Assembly (NCBI RefSeq): GCF_963855985.1
Contig: NC_087104.1
Span: 4,650,001 to 4,714,000, forward strand
DNA: 64,000 nucleotides
Direction: 5' to 3'
Source of the DNA: Ostrinia nubilalis
Lineage: Eukaryota; Arthropoda; Insecta; Lepidoptera; Crambidae
The notes beneath the pieces are model-generated. The model ran no database searches. It was not told the DNA's origin and saw only the letters and a list, made by a program, of their open reading frames with translations. A program made the position numbers and the translations under genes. Shown here piece by piece: positions 44,057-54,196 of the stretch (positions are counted from its first letter, which is position 1; the number at the start of each line of letters is the position of its first letter).

Positions 44057-45329
44057 CACTAGAAGTGCCGAAGATTACGACCCCCCTAAAAGCGCCGCTG
44101 GGTCAATTTTGTCCCAGCATATATTTTGTAACATTTTTTAGTTTCAGGCATGAAAATTATGGTTAAAACTATTTGTAGTATCCTTAAAAAATGGTTTATC
44201 TATACAGTTAAATCAATATGTACTTATTTCTTTAAAAATATAAATTTATTCAATTTTAATTTTGAATTATTAAAAGACAGATATTTTTGGTTTCATATAA
44301 CAATAGTCACATATTACATGGTGTTATACTGTATTAAAATTATGAAATTACTAATTTAACTATTAATTATTCTTTTTGAAGAAATAATAAATATCTTACA
44401 AATAATAGTGCACATTTTGCACAAAGTTTTTTTGTATAGTTTTTTTGTCTCTCTGGTCTACTATATGTTTAGGAACTTCTATAGGTATGGTTATTTTTTT
44501 GTTATCCGTACACACACAGTGAAGTTTTTTACTAGTTACAATGGAAAGTATGTATGTTTAATTTTAAAAAAAAATAAGTCACACATTTTAAAAATGTATC
44601 AAATCATACAATGTATGAACTGGCCCATGTCTTGAAGTCACCTTCCTACTAATATTATAAATGTAAAAGTTAATAAAGATTGATGAATTGATGGATGGAT
44701 GAACCGATGAACGGGTAGGAAGGATGAATGGGTGGATATAAGCCTTGAACTTGAACTAAGTGAGTGTGGATTCATGGTTAGATCTATTGTTGTTTTTTCA
44801 CTCTTTTACGCAAAAAATACTAAGCCGATCTTAATAAAACTTTGCAGTTTTATTGTTAATATTTCAGAATTACATAATATAGTCTATAATTAACAATAAT
44901 ATTCAGTTATTTGGTCAAATAACAACGATAAGTGTCAATAAATTAGGTCTTTCTATGGTAAACTTAATTTCTCACTAGGTGAAGTCACAGGCAAAAACTA
45001 GTACAATATATTTACATTTCTGCATTGTGACGAGTCACCTAAACGTTCCTTACCTCCCCATTCTCGTATTTCCTCGAAACAAGGACTCTTCATCGAATTA
45101 TTGTTGCAAATACCAAGGTGGGACAAAAATGACCCAGTGGCGCTTCTAGGTAAAACCGATTTTAATTTTTTTTCTAATAATGTTATATTATCAAAAACAT
45201 TAAAAAATTATAAAATTCAATAAATCAGGAAAAGTCAAAAAGTTTCATGGACTTTCGTTGAAAAATAAAAAAGTTAGAGACGATCAAACTCGCGAGTGGG
45301 ACAAAAATGGGACGGCGGCCTTTCTAGTG
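44057..45329. mobile_element. piggyBac-like nonautonomous element
   Basis: CACTAGAAGTGCCG at the left and the mirror CGGCCTTTCTAGTG at the right, each next to TTAA (44053-44056, 45330-45333), as required for piggyBac. Near the left end GCGCCGCTGGGTCAATTTTG mirrors the inner right block at 45118-45155 (GGGACAAAAATGACCCAGTG). ORFs of 69-75 codons inside do not resemble transposase. Confidence 0.85.
44644..45001 (+). mobile_element. Helitron-like copy nested in the piggyBac-like element
   Basis: TCCTACTAATATTATAAATG at 44644, ACTCTTTTACGCAAAAAATA in the body and CTAG at 44998-45001. A GGATGGATGA-rich insertion lies near its left end. Confidence 0.72.
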
Positions 45330-45333
45330 TTAA

Positions 45334-46232
45334 GTAAGTGCTAGGTAAGTAACTTTGCTTATGGAGTAAGAAGACTTATTTGTTTCCTTTGTCACAAACA
45401 AGTCGAGGATATCATTTATCTTTTCATTCTGTTTCTGCGGATAAATAAAGAATGAGCTAGACGGGCGTCTAGTCACATCTGTTACATGTGTAACTAGATA
45501 TCCAGACTAGTCATTTTTCAATTTCAAACAAATATACAGGGTGACTGGACAGGGCCGGATCTACCATTTATGGGTTTTTGGGCTTCAGCCCAGGGCCCCG
45601 TGGATTCATCGCGCTGAAGCTGTGAATTTACGTAAGAACGAAAGAAAGAAAAAATGTTTATTCAGTATCATCGACAATACAGTTACAACACTACTTAAAA
45701 ATATTTAATGAGTAGGTACCTAATTACAATGATACTGAAAAGGTATCCACTCAGCATGGTGTAGTAGCATCTCAGTAGATAATGCGCTGACGCTGATCTT
45801 CCGTGGACACCCAGACAAGGAGAGCACTACTAAGCCAAATAACTAAGCACAACAATTGCTCATGATACATAATAAATAATATTTATATCTTATAAATACG
45901 TTACATATTGCACACCTTATATAATTTAACTCTTTACATAATTTTAACAAAGTTAGCACACAGTTAAAGTTACGTAGACTAGCATATTAAGCTAGTCTAG
46001 AGACCATTCAAAGGTGGCAGACTCTAACTCCTGCCTAGAGTTATTCTCTCATGAATATTTCAAAACAGTATTTTGAGCTTTCCGTTTCTAAGAATTTGAG
46101 CTTATTAAGAATTTATCGTTTAATTAAAAGCCAATAAAGTTTCTATAAAAGAATTTTCATATGGTTTCCAATAATTTAAGGTCAAACTTTGATTATATAT
46201 ACATATAAGTGATATAGAGTCGCTTCTAAAAC
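45334..46232. other. Transposon scraps, no gene
   Basis: 45542-45560 is a solo CAGGGTGACTGG-type MITE end, followed by CAGGGCCGGATCTACC, a hAT-like end. 45640-45860 reads on the minus strand as a LINE 3' UTR ending AATAAACATTTTTTC(TTTC)n. Confidence 0.45.
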
Positions 46233-46343
46233 ATTTTTTTTTAAATAAACAACTTGATAAAATCGAACTGCCTAAGGCGGGAATCGAACCCACGACCTTT
46301 CGCTTGCCGAACGACTGCCCTTCCAACTGAGCTACTCAGACAC
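46233..46343 (-). mobile_element. tRNA-derived SINE (tRNA-like head intact)
   Basis: The minus strand has box A TAGCTCAGTTGG and box B GGTTCGATTCC. The 7-bp acceptor ends still pair (TGTCTGA/TTAGGCA) and the D and T arms form. The anticodon arm is mispaired and position 33 is not T, and an A-rich tail follows at 46245-46233. So a SINE rather than a working tRNA gene. Confidence 0.78.
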
Positions 46344-47459
46344 TGGATGAATCTTCTTTATTTCAATCTACCTGCGATTCATAGCTGTAAAATATTGCAG
46401 AACTTAAACTGGTGTCTCAAACTTTTTCTTGTTTGTGCCCATGTAATTGAACCAGACAATCTGGGTCGAGTTTTAATCTATACTAATATTATAAAGACAT
46501 ACATTTTGTGAGTTTGTAGAGAGAAATCTCTGGATCTACTAAACCGATTTTTTATCACCACAAAGCCACATTATTGTGAGTGTCATAGACTATATATTAA
46601 CCCGAAAAATGAACATTCTGTGACAGAACGGAATGCAGGCAAAGCCGCAAGCAAAAGCTAGTACCTACACCATAAACCACTTTGTATTCTTAGCTGGTCA
46701 GATTTATGTTGTATCCTTTATATTGTGGATAAAGTATGTGTATTTTGTTTTCCGTTCACAGACTTGCTGTATTGCAGATCGCTTCCGTTTGCGTCTGAAA
46801 TCGGAAAACTTGAGTAAATAGAAGAAGGCGAGCGGAGTCAGAACGCCTCCGGCAGATTGGCTGAGATAACAGAAGTTTGAAGAAAAACAAGATTCGATGT
46901 CTACGAAAAATATCAATATCGGTTGTATCATCGAGCACACAGCAATATAGAAGTGGTAAGTATAATTTATTTCATTAGAATAAATATCTACCAAACTCTT
47001 TAACTGAGTACGGTGAACACTAAAGTACGGTCACACCAAATTGCTTCGTAGGTACTTACTTATTTATAAATAAAAAAATAATGATTCTATTGTTTGAAAA
47101 AAAATTAATTACAAAATATACATATACAATACATAACTTAATTATAAGATGACAGCATAGGTGACGGCCACATTCAAATGTTGGTGACGTTCAATTCTAA
47201 CGGTATACGACAGTTTTGAATACACGAAGTGAAAAATCGCTGCAGAATTTCGAAGATGGCTGCATCGCCTCTATGTGTATGCCCCTTTTGCTCGTATTTT
47301 TGGGCGAGTGAAAGATAGATAGGTTACGCTACAATTCACTCACTAGAATAGAATCCAAGAGGGTTTTCAATTGTTTCTTCCATCCATCGATCAAAAACCT
47401 CGTTCGTTCGTTTCCTCTTTCAAGCAGTAGCTATTTTGTAGAGTTGTGAGAGGCAGTCG
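46344..47459. other. Helitron copy and unexplained sequence
   Basis: 46471-46662 is a plus-strand Helitron-like copy (CTATACTAATATTATAAAGA ... GCCGCAAGCAAAAGCTAGT). 46704-46994 minus is a hydrophobic ORF with no recognised family. The rest is AT-rich. Confidence 0.6.
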
Positions 47460-47560
47460 AATAGAATAGAATATACTTAATAAAATTTATTGGCTATAAA
47501 AGTGGTAAACAACAAGATGAAACATAACAACAATTTATTATCTATATCTATCTATATGTC
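47460..47560 (-). mobile_element. LINE 3' end with TTCTA-type tail
   Basis: GAATAGAATAGAATATAC followed by AATAAAATTTATTGGC; on the minus strand it is an AATAAA-bearing 3' end with the same tail unit as the LINE at 31.9 kb. Confidence 0.55.
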
Positions 47561-48033
47561 CATTAAAGTGGTACCGCGCAGTGTAAAGTTCGTCTCGCGT
47601 AAATAAATTCTTAAAAATAGTTTAAGTGAATTCTTTAACCATTCTATAAAGTAAAACTGTTCTATAATGTGATATGACCCTGGACAAGTGTTATCTTTAA
47701 AATATACAGTAAACCTATGAAGAAAAAGTGCAAAATAACAAAGTGTTAATACTCAAGTGATTTCAATATAAACAGCAATTAAAACTATGTACTCTATGTT
47801 TAAACAATTGAAATAAAGTGTGAACGTTGTAAACCCTATGTGCTTTTGAGGTATTTATAAATTACTACTAAACATAAAAAAATATAAATCGAGAATATTC
47901 TGGAAATATTTTTTAATATGATACAAAATACAACGACATCTGTTGTCCAGTAGCGAAACTAACTAGGACCAACATAAGCACTAGATAAAGAAACAATCAT
48001 CCGTAAGCAAATCATACCTCTACTCTCCAAAAG

Positions 48034-49392
48034 ATGGCGCTATGTGAAGGTTGTAGACAAAATATCCCAGATAGACGATTCCTCAAATGTTCTTATTGCG
48101 ATAAATTCTACGACTTGGAATGTGCAAATGTCTCCGAGGCGCGATTTTACAATACTATGTCACCTAATAGAAAAAAGAATTGGAAATGCCAAACGTGTAT
48201 TTGTAATGCTCCTAAAAAAGACAACTCAAACACTCCTATTAGACCAAAATCTCCTGATTCATTTATTACAATGAGAAAGAAAAAAGACCAAATCGATATA
48301 GCTTCCATCGCATGCTTAAATCAGACAATAGATATAGACCAGTCTGTTACTGAAATATGTGACGACACACAGATGAGTACCTCTGACATAAACGAACCAC
48401 AGACTGTTACTATAGATATGATAAGCAAACTACTGGATGTGAAACTGGAACAGATCAGGACGAGTCTATTGCAAGATATTAAGAATACTATCCAGGCAGA
48501 ATTTAATGCTGCATTACTAAACCTTCAGCAAGACGTCGAACACAAAACAAATGAGCTAAAAAACGAACAATCCACCATTAAGGAAGAGATAAGAGTAATA
48601 GACAAGAAGATTCAAAACATAGAAGAGCGACTACATTCACTGACTAACTCGAAGAAAATAGTTCTGTTTGGATTAAGGGAACAAAATAATGAAACAGATT
48701 ATGATCTATATGAAAGCACTTCAAGAGTGTTTCATGATATTTTGGACATAAATATTAACCCATTCATCGAGGAAATAAAACGCATTGGGAATAGAGGAAA
48801 TAACCGACCATTACTGATTGAGGTGACGAATAAAAGAATGGCAAAATATATAATTCAAAATGCTAAATGCTTTAAAAACACTGGATTGGCGGTTGATATA
48901 TTTATGGAAGGAAAGGAACTAAAAGACCGAAACTTGCTACGACAAAATTTAAAATCAGCGCGAAAAAATGGACACCACGCTATCATAAGAAATAACAAAT
49001 TAATTATTAATGGCATAGAAACATCTGCAATGGAAACACCCATCACGAAAACACAAGAGAAGAACAATGAAACAAAGAAAGCGAATGTCCAGCCGTCCCA
49101 GGCCCAGTCGTCCCGGGTCCAGTCGTCCCAGGCCCAGGCGTCCCAGGCCCAGTCATCCCAGACCCAGCCGTCCCAGGTCCTGTCGTCCCAGGTTCAGCCG
49201 TCCCAGGACCAGTCGTCCCGGGCCCAGCCGTCCCAGGCCCAGTCGTCCCGGGCCCAGCCGTCCCAGGCCCAGTCGTCCCGGGCCCAGTCGTCCCAGCCAC
49301 CGCAGTCCCACCCCACCCCGGCGCCCCAGCAGCGCCATGCCCACAACAGTAAGAAGACAACAACAACTACGCACAACCAGACATTTCGATAG
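48034..49392 (+). CDS. LINE ORF1: PHD-finger, coiled-coil protein with SQAQ repeats
   Basis: 452 residues. Residues 4-57 form a PHD-like zinc finger (CEGC, CSYC, FYDLEC, WKCQTC). A long coiled coil lies at about 145-205. From about 208 a folded segment follows (IVLFGLREQNNETDYDLYES ... KRIGNRGNNRPLLIE), like the RRM-type part of L1-like ORF1 proteins. The last 100 residues are (S-S-Q/R-A/V-Q) pentapeptides encoded by the 15-bp minisatellite, then a His/Thr-rich end. ORF1 proteins coat element RNA and act as chaperones (family knowledge). ATG at 48034 is the first in frame and precedes the first zinc ligand. Confidence 0.88.
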   Translation: MALCEGCRQNIPDRRFLKCSYCDKFYDLECANVSEARFYNTMSPNRKKNWKCQTCICNAPKKDNSNTPIRPKSPDSFITMRKKKDQIDIASIACLNQTIDIDQSVTEICDDTQMSTSDINEPQTVTIDMISKLLDVKLEQIRTSLLQDIKNTIQAEFNAALLNLQQDVEHKTNELKNEQSTIKEEIRVIDKKIQNIEERLHSLTNSKKIVLFGLREQNNETDYDLYESTSRVFHDILDININPFIEEIKRIGNRGNNRPLLIEVTNKRMAKYIIQNAKCFKNTGLAVDIFMEGKELKDRNLLRQNLKSARKNGHHAIIRNNKLIINGIETSAMETPITKTQEKNNETKKANVQPSQAQSSRVQSSQAQASQAQSSQTQPSQVLSSQVQPSQDQSSRAQPSQAQSSRAQPSQAQSSRAQSSQPPQSHPTPAPQQRHAHNSKKTTTTTHNQTFR

Positions 49393-52273
49393 TGGATTAC
49401 TTATAACATTCCAAAACATCCAAAGTATAGGAAATAAATTACATTTAATTGAGCACTTATTGACAGATTCTAATATTGATATTATGTTACTATCAGAAAT
49501 ATGGAAAAACACAAATTATTGTAACTCTATTAGTTTACCAGGCTACAAACTGGGATCATTGTACTGCAGAGAAAATTATGAGGGAGGAGGTGTCTGTTTA
49601 ATGATAAAAGATAGCATAGATTTCATTGAGAGAACTGATATAGTTAACTATTCTGTAGAATTTATTATAGAATTTTGTGCCATAGAAATACCTAAACTAA
49701 ATACTATTGTAATAGGACTTTACAGAGCAGACCGCCATACTGATACTTTCTACGAACAAATCAATAAACTGCTAAAAAAACTAAACACGAAAGACAAAAA
49801 CAAATACATAGTGATAGGTGGAGATTTTAATATAAATATGCATGTAAACAATAAACAATCCCAAGAGCTTATAAATACAATGAACTCATTTAATTTAAAA
49901 CAACTTATCCGCGAACCAACGAGGGTAACTAAAACAACTTCATCCTGTATTGACTTAGTATTCACAAATTACACTAGCCTAGTAAAAAAATCTTACGTTG
50001 AGGACTATAGCCTATCTGACCACAAAGCTGTTCATATTAAACTAAATTCTGATTGGCATTACGAAAACAACAATACTATTTACAAACAAAAAAGAATATT
50101 TACAAAAAACAACATAAATATGTTTAAAGATTCGCTAAAAGAGCAGAATTGGAATAATACCATAGATCAAAATAAAAGTGTAGACTATAACTATAATTCA
50201 TTCATAACAGTAATAAAGAATAATCTAAATAAATATATTCCGATGAATAATATAAAAATTAAGAATACTACAAAAAAAACATGGTTAACAACAGGAATAA
50301 AAAAATCATGCATTCATAAAAGAGCGTTAGGTAAACTTGCAAAGGAAACAAATAGTGAAATCATTAAACATTATTACAAATCATATACGAAAACATTAAA
50401 ACATTGTGTCAAAACTTCAAAGAAGTTAATGTATATTAAACAAATGAAAAACTCCGATAACAAAATAAAAACTATGTGGAATATAATAAATAGCAAAACG
50501 GGAAAAAATAAACAGAAAAAATATAAAAACATGCAACTAGTAATCAATAATAAAATCATAGACTGTCCAAAAGAGATAACAGAAACCTTCAACAACTACT
50601 TTGTTACTGTCGGCCAAAACAATAACAAAAATATCAATATAGGACAACCTGTAATTGACCCCCCAGTAAATTCACTATACCTAAACCCCGTTACAAACGA
50701 AGAAATAATGAAAATTATAAATAATTTAAAAACCAAACATAGCTATGGTGTAGATGGTATTCCACCAAAACTACTAAAGCATTGTGCAGAAGAACTATCT
50801 CAACCTCTCACCTCTATAATTAATCAGAGTTTCCGCGATGGTGAATTTCCAAACCTACTAAAGATGTCGCTAGTTAAACCAGTTCATAAAAAAGGCGATA
50901 AGAGCAAACCCAAACATTATAGACCAATAGCAATCTTACCATCATTTTCTAAAGTAATTGAAAAAGCCATGTGCAATAGGTTATACACGTTTTTAGAAAA
51001 ATTTAATATCTTAGATGATTGTCAGAATGGGTTCCGGAAATCTAGGTCAACCACCTTGGCAGTGTATAAATACATCCAAGCCGCTCTTCAACACATAAAT
51101 GATAAAAAATATGCCTTAAGCATATTAATAGATATGACAAAGGCATATGATAAAGTGTCACATAGCATCCTTTTGTCCAAATTATATGGCTCAGGTATAC
51201 GAGGTACTGCATACAACTGGTTCAAATCATACCTAACAAACAGAAAACAAATAGTCCAAATAGAATACCACAACACTTCAACGAACAAAATAGAAATAAT
51301 CACATCAGAAGAAAGAGACATGACCTGTTCCATCCCCCAGGGAAGTGTACTAGGTTGTGTACTCTTTTTAATTTATATTAACGATCTTCCGAAAATCTTA
51401 AATAGAGAAATATCATTTCCCATACTTTTTGCAGACGACGTGTCTATTTTAATCAAGTGCGAAAAAAACTCAAATCCTAACACCCTTATCAATGATACAT
51501 TATCAAATATTACACATTGGCTTAAACTACACAACCTAGAAATAAATCTTAATAAAACAAAAATAATGCAATTCCGACCATATACAATAGCTCCCCTAAA
51601 CATAAATATAATACTGGACAAAACACAATTAGAAACAGTAGATACTTTTAAATTGCTAGGACTACACATAGATACAAACATCAATTGGAAAACACATATC
51701 GATCAAATAAAAACTAAATTATCAAAGTTCACATACGCCCTTTTCGAAATCAAACACAGCACCAACACAGAAACAGCATTAACGACATACTACGCGTACG
51801 CATATTCCTGGCTGAAATATGGCATAATGCTATGGGGCAACAGCGTAAATGCCAATGACTTGTTTCTACTACAGAAAAAATGTGTAAGAATTATAGCCCA
51901 AATAGATAATACACAAAGCTGTAAACCATATTTCAAAAAATACAAATTAATGACTCTAACATCAATATACATACACGATTTATGTTCATTTGTTTATAAA
52001 AACATAAATTCATTCCAAAAAATGCAAGACACCCATAACGTAAACACTCGTCATAAAGAAAAACTATGCCTACCATACTCGAGAATTAAAATGCTGAATA
52101 GCAGCCCATACTATATGGCCATCAAGCTATACAATAAATTACCACTGGAAATAAAAAACGAACAAAAGTACACAATTTTTAACAACAAGCTAAAACAATT
52201 CTTAATAAATAACTGCTACTACAAACTAGACGAATATTTAAATAACAAACCCTATAAAACAACATATAAATAA
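49067..52273 (+). CDS. LINE ORF2: endonuclease-reverse transcriptase, intact
   Basis: 1068 codons from 49067. The real start is uncertain because residues 8-75 are the minisatellite read in a second frame (R-P-R-P-S repeats). Endonuclease at about 112-330: FQNIQSIGN (N117), LLSEIW (E144), IGGDFNIN (D253/N255), SSCIDLVFTN (D296), LSDHKAV (D318/H319). RT at about 600-870: KPVHKKGDKSKPKHYRPIAI, NGFRKSRSTTLAVYK, LIDMTKAYDKVSH (D689), SIPQGSVLGCVLFLIYINDL, FADDVSIL (D790/D791), LEINLNKTK. A C-terminal YGIMLWGN...CVRIIAQI region follows. ORF2 overlaps ORF1 by 326 bases in the +1 frame. It nicks target DNA and copies the element RNA into it. All catalytic residues are present. Confidence 0.92.
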   Translation: MKQRKRMSSRPRPSRPGSSRPRPRRPRPSHPRPSRPRSCRPRFSRPRTSRPGPSRPRPSRPGPSRPRPSRPGPSRPSHRSPTPPRRPSSAMPTTVRRQQQLRTTRHFDSGLLITFQNIQSIGNKLHLIEHLLTDSNIDIMLLSEIWKNTNYCNSISLPGYKLGSLYCRENYEGGGVCLMIKDSIDFIERTDIVNYSVEFIIEFCAIEIPKLNTIVIGLYRADRHTDTFYEQINKLLKKLNTKDKNKYIVIGGDFNINMHVNNKQSQELINTMNSFNLKQLIREPTRVTKTTSSCIDLVFTNYTSLVKKSYVEDYSLSDHKAVHIKLNSDWHYENNNTIYKQKRIFTKNNINMFKDSLKEQNWNNTIDQNKSVDYNYNSFITVIKNNLNKYIPMNNIKIKNTTKKTWLTTGIKKSCIHKRALGKLAKETNSEIIKHYYKSYTKTLKHCVKTSKKLMYIKQMKNSDNKIKTMWNIINSKTGKNKQKKYKNMQLVINNKIIDCPKEITETFNNYFVTVGQNNNKNINIGQPVIDPPVNSLYLNPVTNEEIMKIINNLKTKHSYGVDGIPPKLLKHCAEELSQPLTSIINQSFRDGEFPNLLKMSLVKPVHKKGDKSKPKHYRPIAILPSFSKVIEKAMCNRLYTFLEKFNILDDCQNGFRKSRSTTLAVYKYIQAALQHINDKKYALSILIDMTKAYDKVSHSILLSKLYGSGIRGTAYNWFKSYLTNRKQIVQIEYHNTSTNKIEIITSEERDMTCSIPQGSVLGCVLFLIYINDLPKILNREISFPILFADDVSILIKCEKNSNPNTLINDTLSNITHWLKLHNLEINLNKTKIMQFRPYTIAPLNINIILDKTQLETVDTFKLLGLHIDTNINWKTHIDQIKTKLSKFTYALFEIKHSTNTETALTTYYAYAYSWLKYGIMLWGNSVNANDLFLLQKKCVRIIAQIDNTQSCKPYFKKYKLMTLTSIYIHDLCSFVYKNINSFQKMQDTHNVNTRHKEKLCLPYSRIKMLNSSPYYMAIKLYNKLPLEIKNEQKYTIFNNKLKQFLINNCYYKLDEYLNNKPYKTTYK
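49090..49310 (+). repeat. GC-rich 15-bp minisatellite across the ORF1/ORF2 overlap
   Basis: About 14 units of TCCCAGGCCCAGTCG with CGG/AGG variation. 15 is a multiple of three, so the repeat stays open in both coding frames and also on the opposite strand, which creates false antisense ORFs. Confidence 0.92.
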
Positions 52274-52585
52274 TACAACAAACTAACTTTTTATACTTTT
52301 TAATTTTTTATTAAAATACCTCATTATGGCGCTCTGAGTCTTTAGCAAATATATTATATATAACATAATATATTATATTCAATAGAATATTTGATTTAAT
52401 ATTAATGTAACACTCATACTTACTTACTTATTTATAAAAATAAATAATGTAGCCCTCCCATCAAACCTTTGCAATGCCTTAACTAGGTAACTAAGTAATA
52501 AGCACTCATGTATTAATGATAAGACCTTTAATGTACACTTAGTAGGCAAATAAACAATTTGAATTTGAATTTAAATAAAAATGAA

Positions 52586-52705
52586 TTGATGTTCGTTAGT
52601 CTGATTAAAACTCGAGAACGGCTGGGCCGATTGAGCTGATTTTAGTTTTAAAATGTTTGTCGTAGTCCAGGGTAGGTCTAAACGGTGAGCAGATACGCGC
52701 GCGAT
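52586..52705 (+). mobile_element. Helitron-like body fragment
   Basis: GATTAAAACTCGAGAACGGC then TGGGCCGATTGAGCTGATTT, standard Helitron body; cut off by the SINE. Confidence 0.6.
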
Positions 52706-52853
52706 ATTTTTTTTTTATCCACAACGAGGAAGCTCTTGGCCTGTAGTATCTCACCTGATGGTAAGTGACGATCAGGCCGAAGGTGGAAGCGAGCTTCACC
52801 CGGAATCCTCAACCACGGAGGAACTGGCTATCTTACCTCTAACTGCCGGAACG
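52706..52853 (-). mobile_element. SINE 3' part, family of 27379
   Basis: The minus strand carries CGCTTCCACCTTCGGCCTGA and ends in an A-rich tail (TTTTTTTTT at 52707). The tRNA head is missing. Confidence 0.82.
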
Positions 52854-52855
52854 AC

Positions 52856-53014
52856 TAAAATTTTCATACAAAGTAAATTTTATAAAATCCGATTTATATG
52901 AAAATTAAAATAATTAAAATGAAGATATCAATTTTCTGGTTTCACCATACCATTTATATGACCATGTTAACATGGGCTAGTGTCGGCTCATATACCCATT
53001 TACCTAACACCCTG
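52856..53014. mobile_element. Right half of a MITE (family of 62108)
   Basis: Matches bases about 62213-62369 nearly throughout, ending CCATTTACCTAACACCCTG then TA. The left half is lost. Confidence 0.85.
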
Positions 53015-53793
53015 TATAAGCTAAAAAGTCTTCTACCTAATTCATATTATATGGTGCTTAAGTCCTACCTACAAGACAGAAAGTTCCATGTTAAATTTGG
53101 CGAAGAAGTATCCGTTCTGTATGATATTGGGGCGTCTGTGCCACAGGGATCTGTGCTCGGCCCTGTGCTATATTCTATATACACAGCGGACCTACCATGC
53201 ACTACAGATGTAGTAACAGCGACATATGCAGATGACACCGCATGTCTTGCAAGCCATAAAGATCCGGCTTTGGCATCAGAAAAACTACAAAATCACCTGT
53301 ATGAAATTGACGAATGGCTGGAAAAGTGGAGAATAAAGCCAAATGTTACTAAATCTCTACAAATAACGTTCACACTCCGCAAAGGAGACTGCCCAGCTGT
53401 AACGTTACGGGGGCAACAACTGCCTACAGAAAATTGTGTAAGATACCTGGGACTCCATCTGGACCGGAGGTTAACCTGGGCAACCCATATAAAAACAACT
53501 TATGGGATTCAACTCTGGGGATCAGTAATTCCAACCTTGAAATTCTCCAAAGGTTTCAGAATAAAACACTGAGGGCAATCTCAAATTCACCATGGTTCGC
53601 TAGAAATGTAGAGATACACGAGTACTTGGAAATGCCGACAGTCAGGGAGGAGGTGAGCAAATACTGTACCAAATATAAGGAAAGGCTGAAACATCACACA
53701 AACCAACTCGCTAGAGAAATAGTGGAACAAACCCACAAGACCACCACAAGACTGAAAAGATGGCAAATATTACAGTTGGACCAAAGATGCTAG
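53015..53793 (+). pseudogene. Jockey reverse transcriptase fragment
   Basis: Readable pieces: LKSLLPNSYYMVLKSYLQDR, ASVPQGSVLGPVLYSIYTAD, TATYADDTACLA (catalytic YADD), NVTKSLQITFTLRKGDCPAV, VRYLGLHLDRRLTW. About 45 codons are deleted between THIKTT and YGIQLWGS. A frameshift then moves the rest (EILQRFQNKTLRAISNSPWF ... VREEVSKY) to the next frame. The ORF start at 52898 lies in the MITE, so the first 40 residues are not RT. Endonuclease and RT fingers are missing; inactive. Confidence 0.85.
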
Positions 53794-53990
53794 TGGCTTG
53801 GACTGAATATTGGAAGGCTGGACTAGATTGCTACGTGAATTAGTAAAAACCGAGGGAGAGAATTTACTGGAATACCCCTCCTCATGAACACAAACAAAAA
53901 AGCAAGACAAAACATCTTATTATGACCTAAGTCGATTGCAGATATAAAAAAGGGGAAAAAAATTATGTAATAATAGAACACCTAAATAAA
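53015..53990 (+). mobile_element. Jockey-clade LINE, 5'-truncated
   Basis: RT C-terminal half and 3' UTR; starts exactly at the MITE border. The end near 53990 lies in AAATAAATATG-like sequence without a clear tail. Confidence 0.8.
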
Positions 53991-54196
53991 TATGGCGAGA
54001 ATTGAAATCAACACCCTGTAGATATGGATCTGTGGTAGTAGTGAAATAGTGTTTTTATATGTATTCTCCTCTGCCGGAACCACACGACTCAATCTTATGA
54101 ACTTCCTGTACTTATTAATCTACTCGTGCACTACTAATTGCTTTGATTAAGTTAGTTTAGCTTCGTCATCCAGAAATAGAAGGCGGAAATAATTAC
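53991..54196. other. No gene recognised
   Basis: Short AT-rich stretch between two transposons. Confidence 0.3.

Larger units (their letters stand above)
47565..52577 (+). mobile_element. LINE with both ORFs open (apparently full coding)
   Basis: ORF1 (48034-49392) and ORF2 (49067-52273) are uninterrupted. The 3' UTR ends in a TTTGAA-type tail at 52555-52577. The left limit is uncertain, somewhere from 47565 to about 47950. Two open ORFs of normal length with all catalytic residues suggest a young insertion. CR1/Jockey-like by order PHD-ORF1, endonuclease, RT. Confidence 0.88.

Noticed and set aside
46264..46338. Possible tRNA gene on the minus strand
   Set aside because: A and B boxes and acceptor pairing are good, but the anticodon stem is mispaired, position 33 is not T, and an A-tail follows; it is a SINE head.
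46704..46994. Hydrophobic 96-codon minus ORF considered as a GPCR exon
   Set aside because: No receptor motif, no consistent splice sites, and it lies upstream of the start-codon exon.
49043..49512. Antisense ORFs of 107 and 119 codons with Gly/Thr repeats
   Set aside because: By-product of the 15-bp repeat, which is open in most frames; opposite to an intact LINE ORF.
52898..53014. N-terminal 40 residues of the 224-codon RT ORF
   Set aside because: Encoded by the half MITE, not by the Jockey element.
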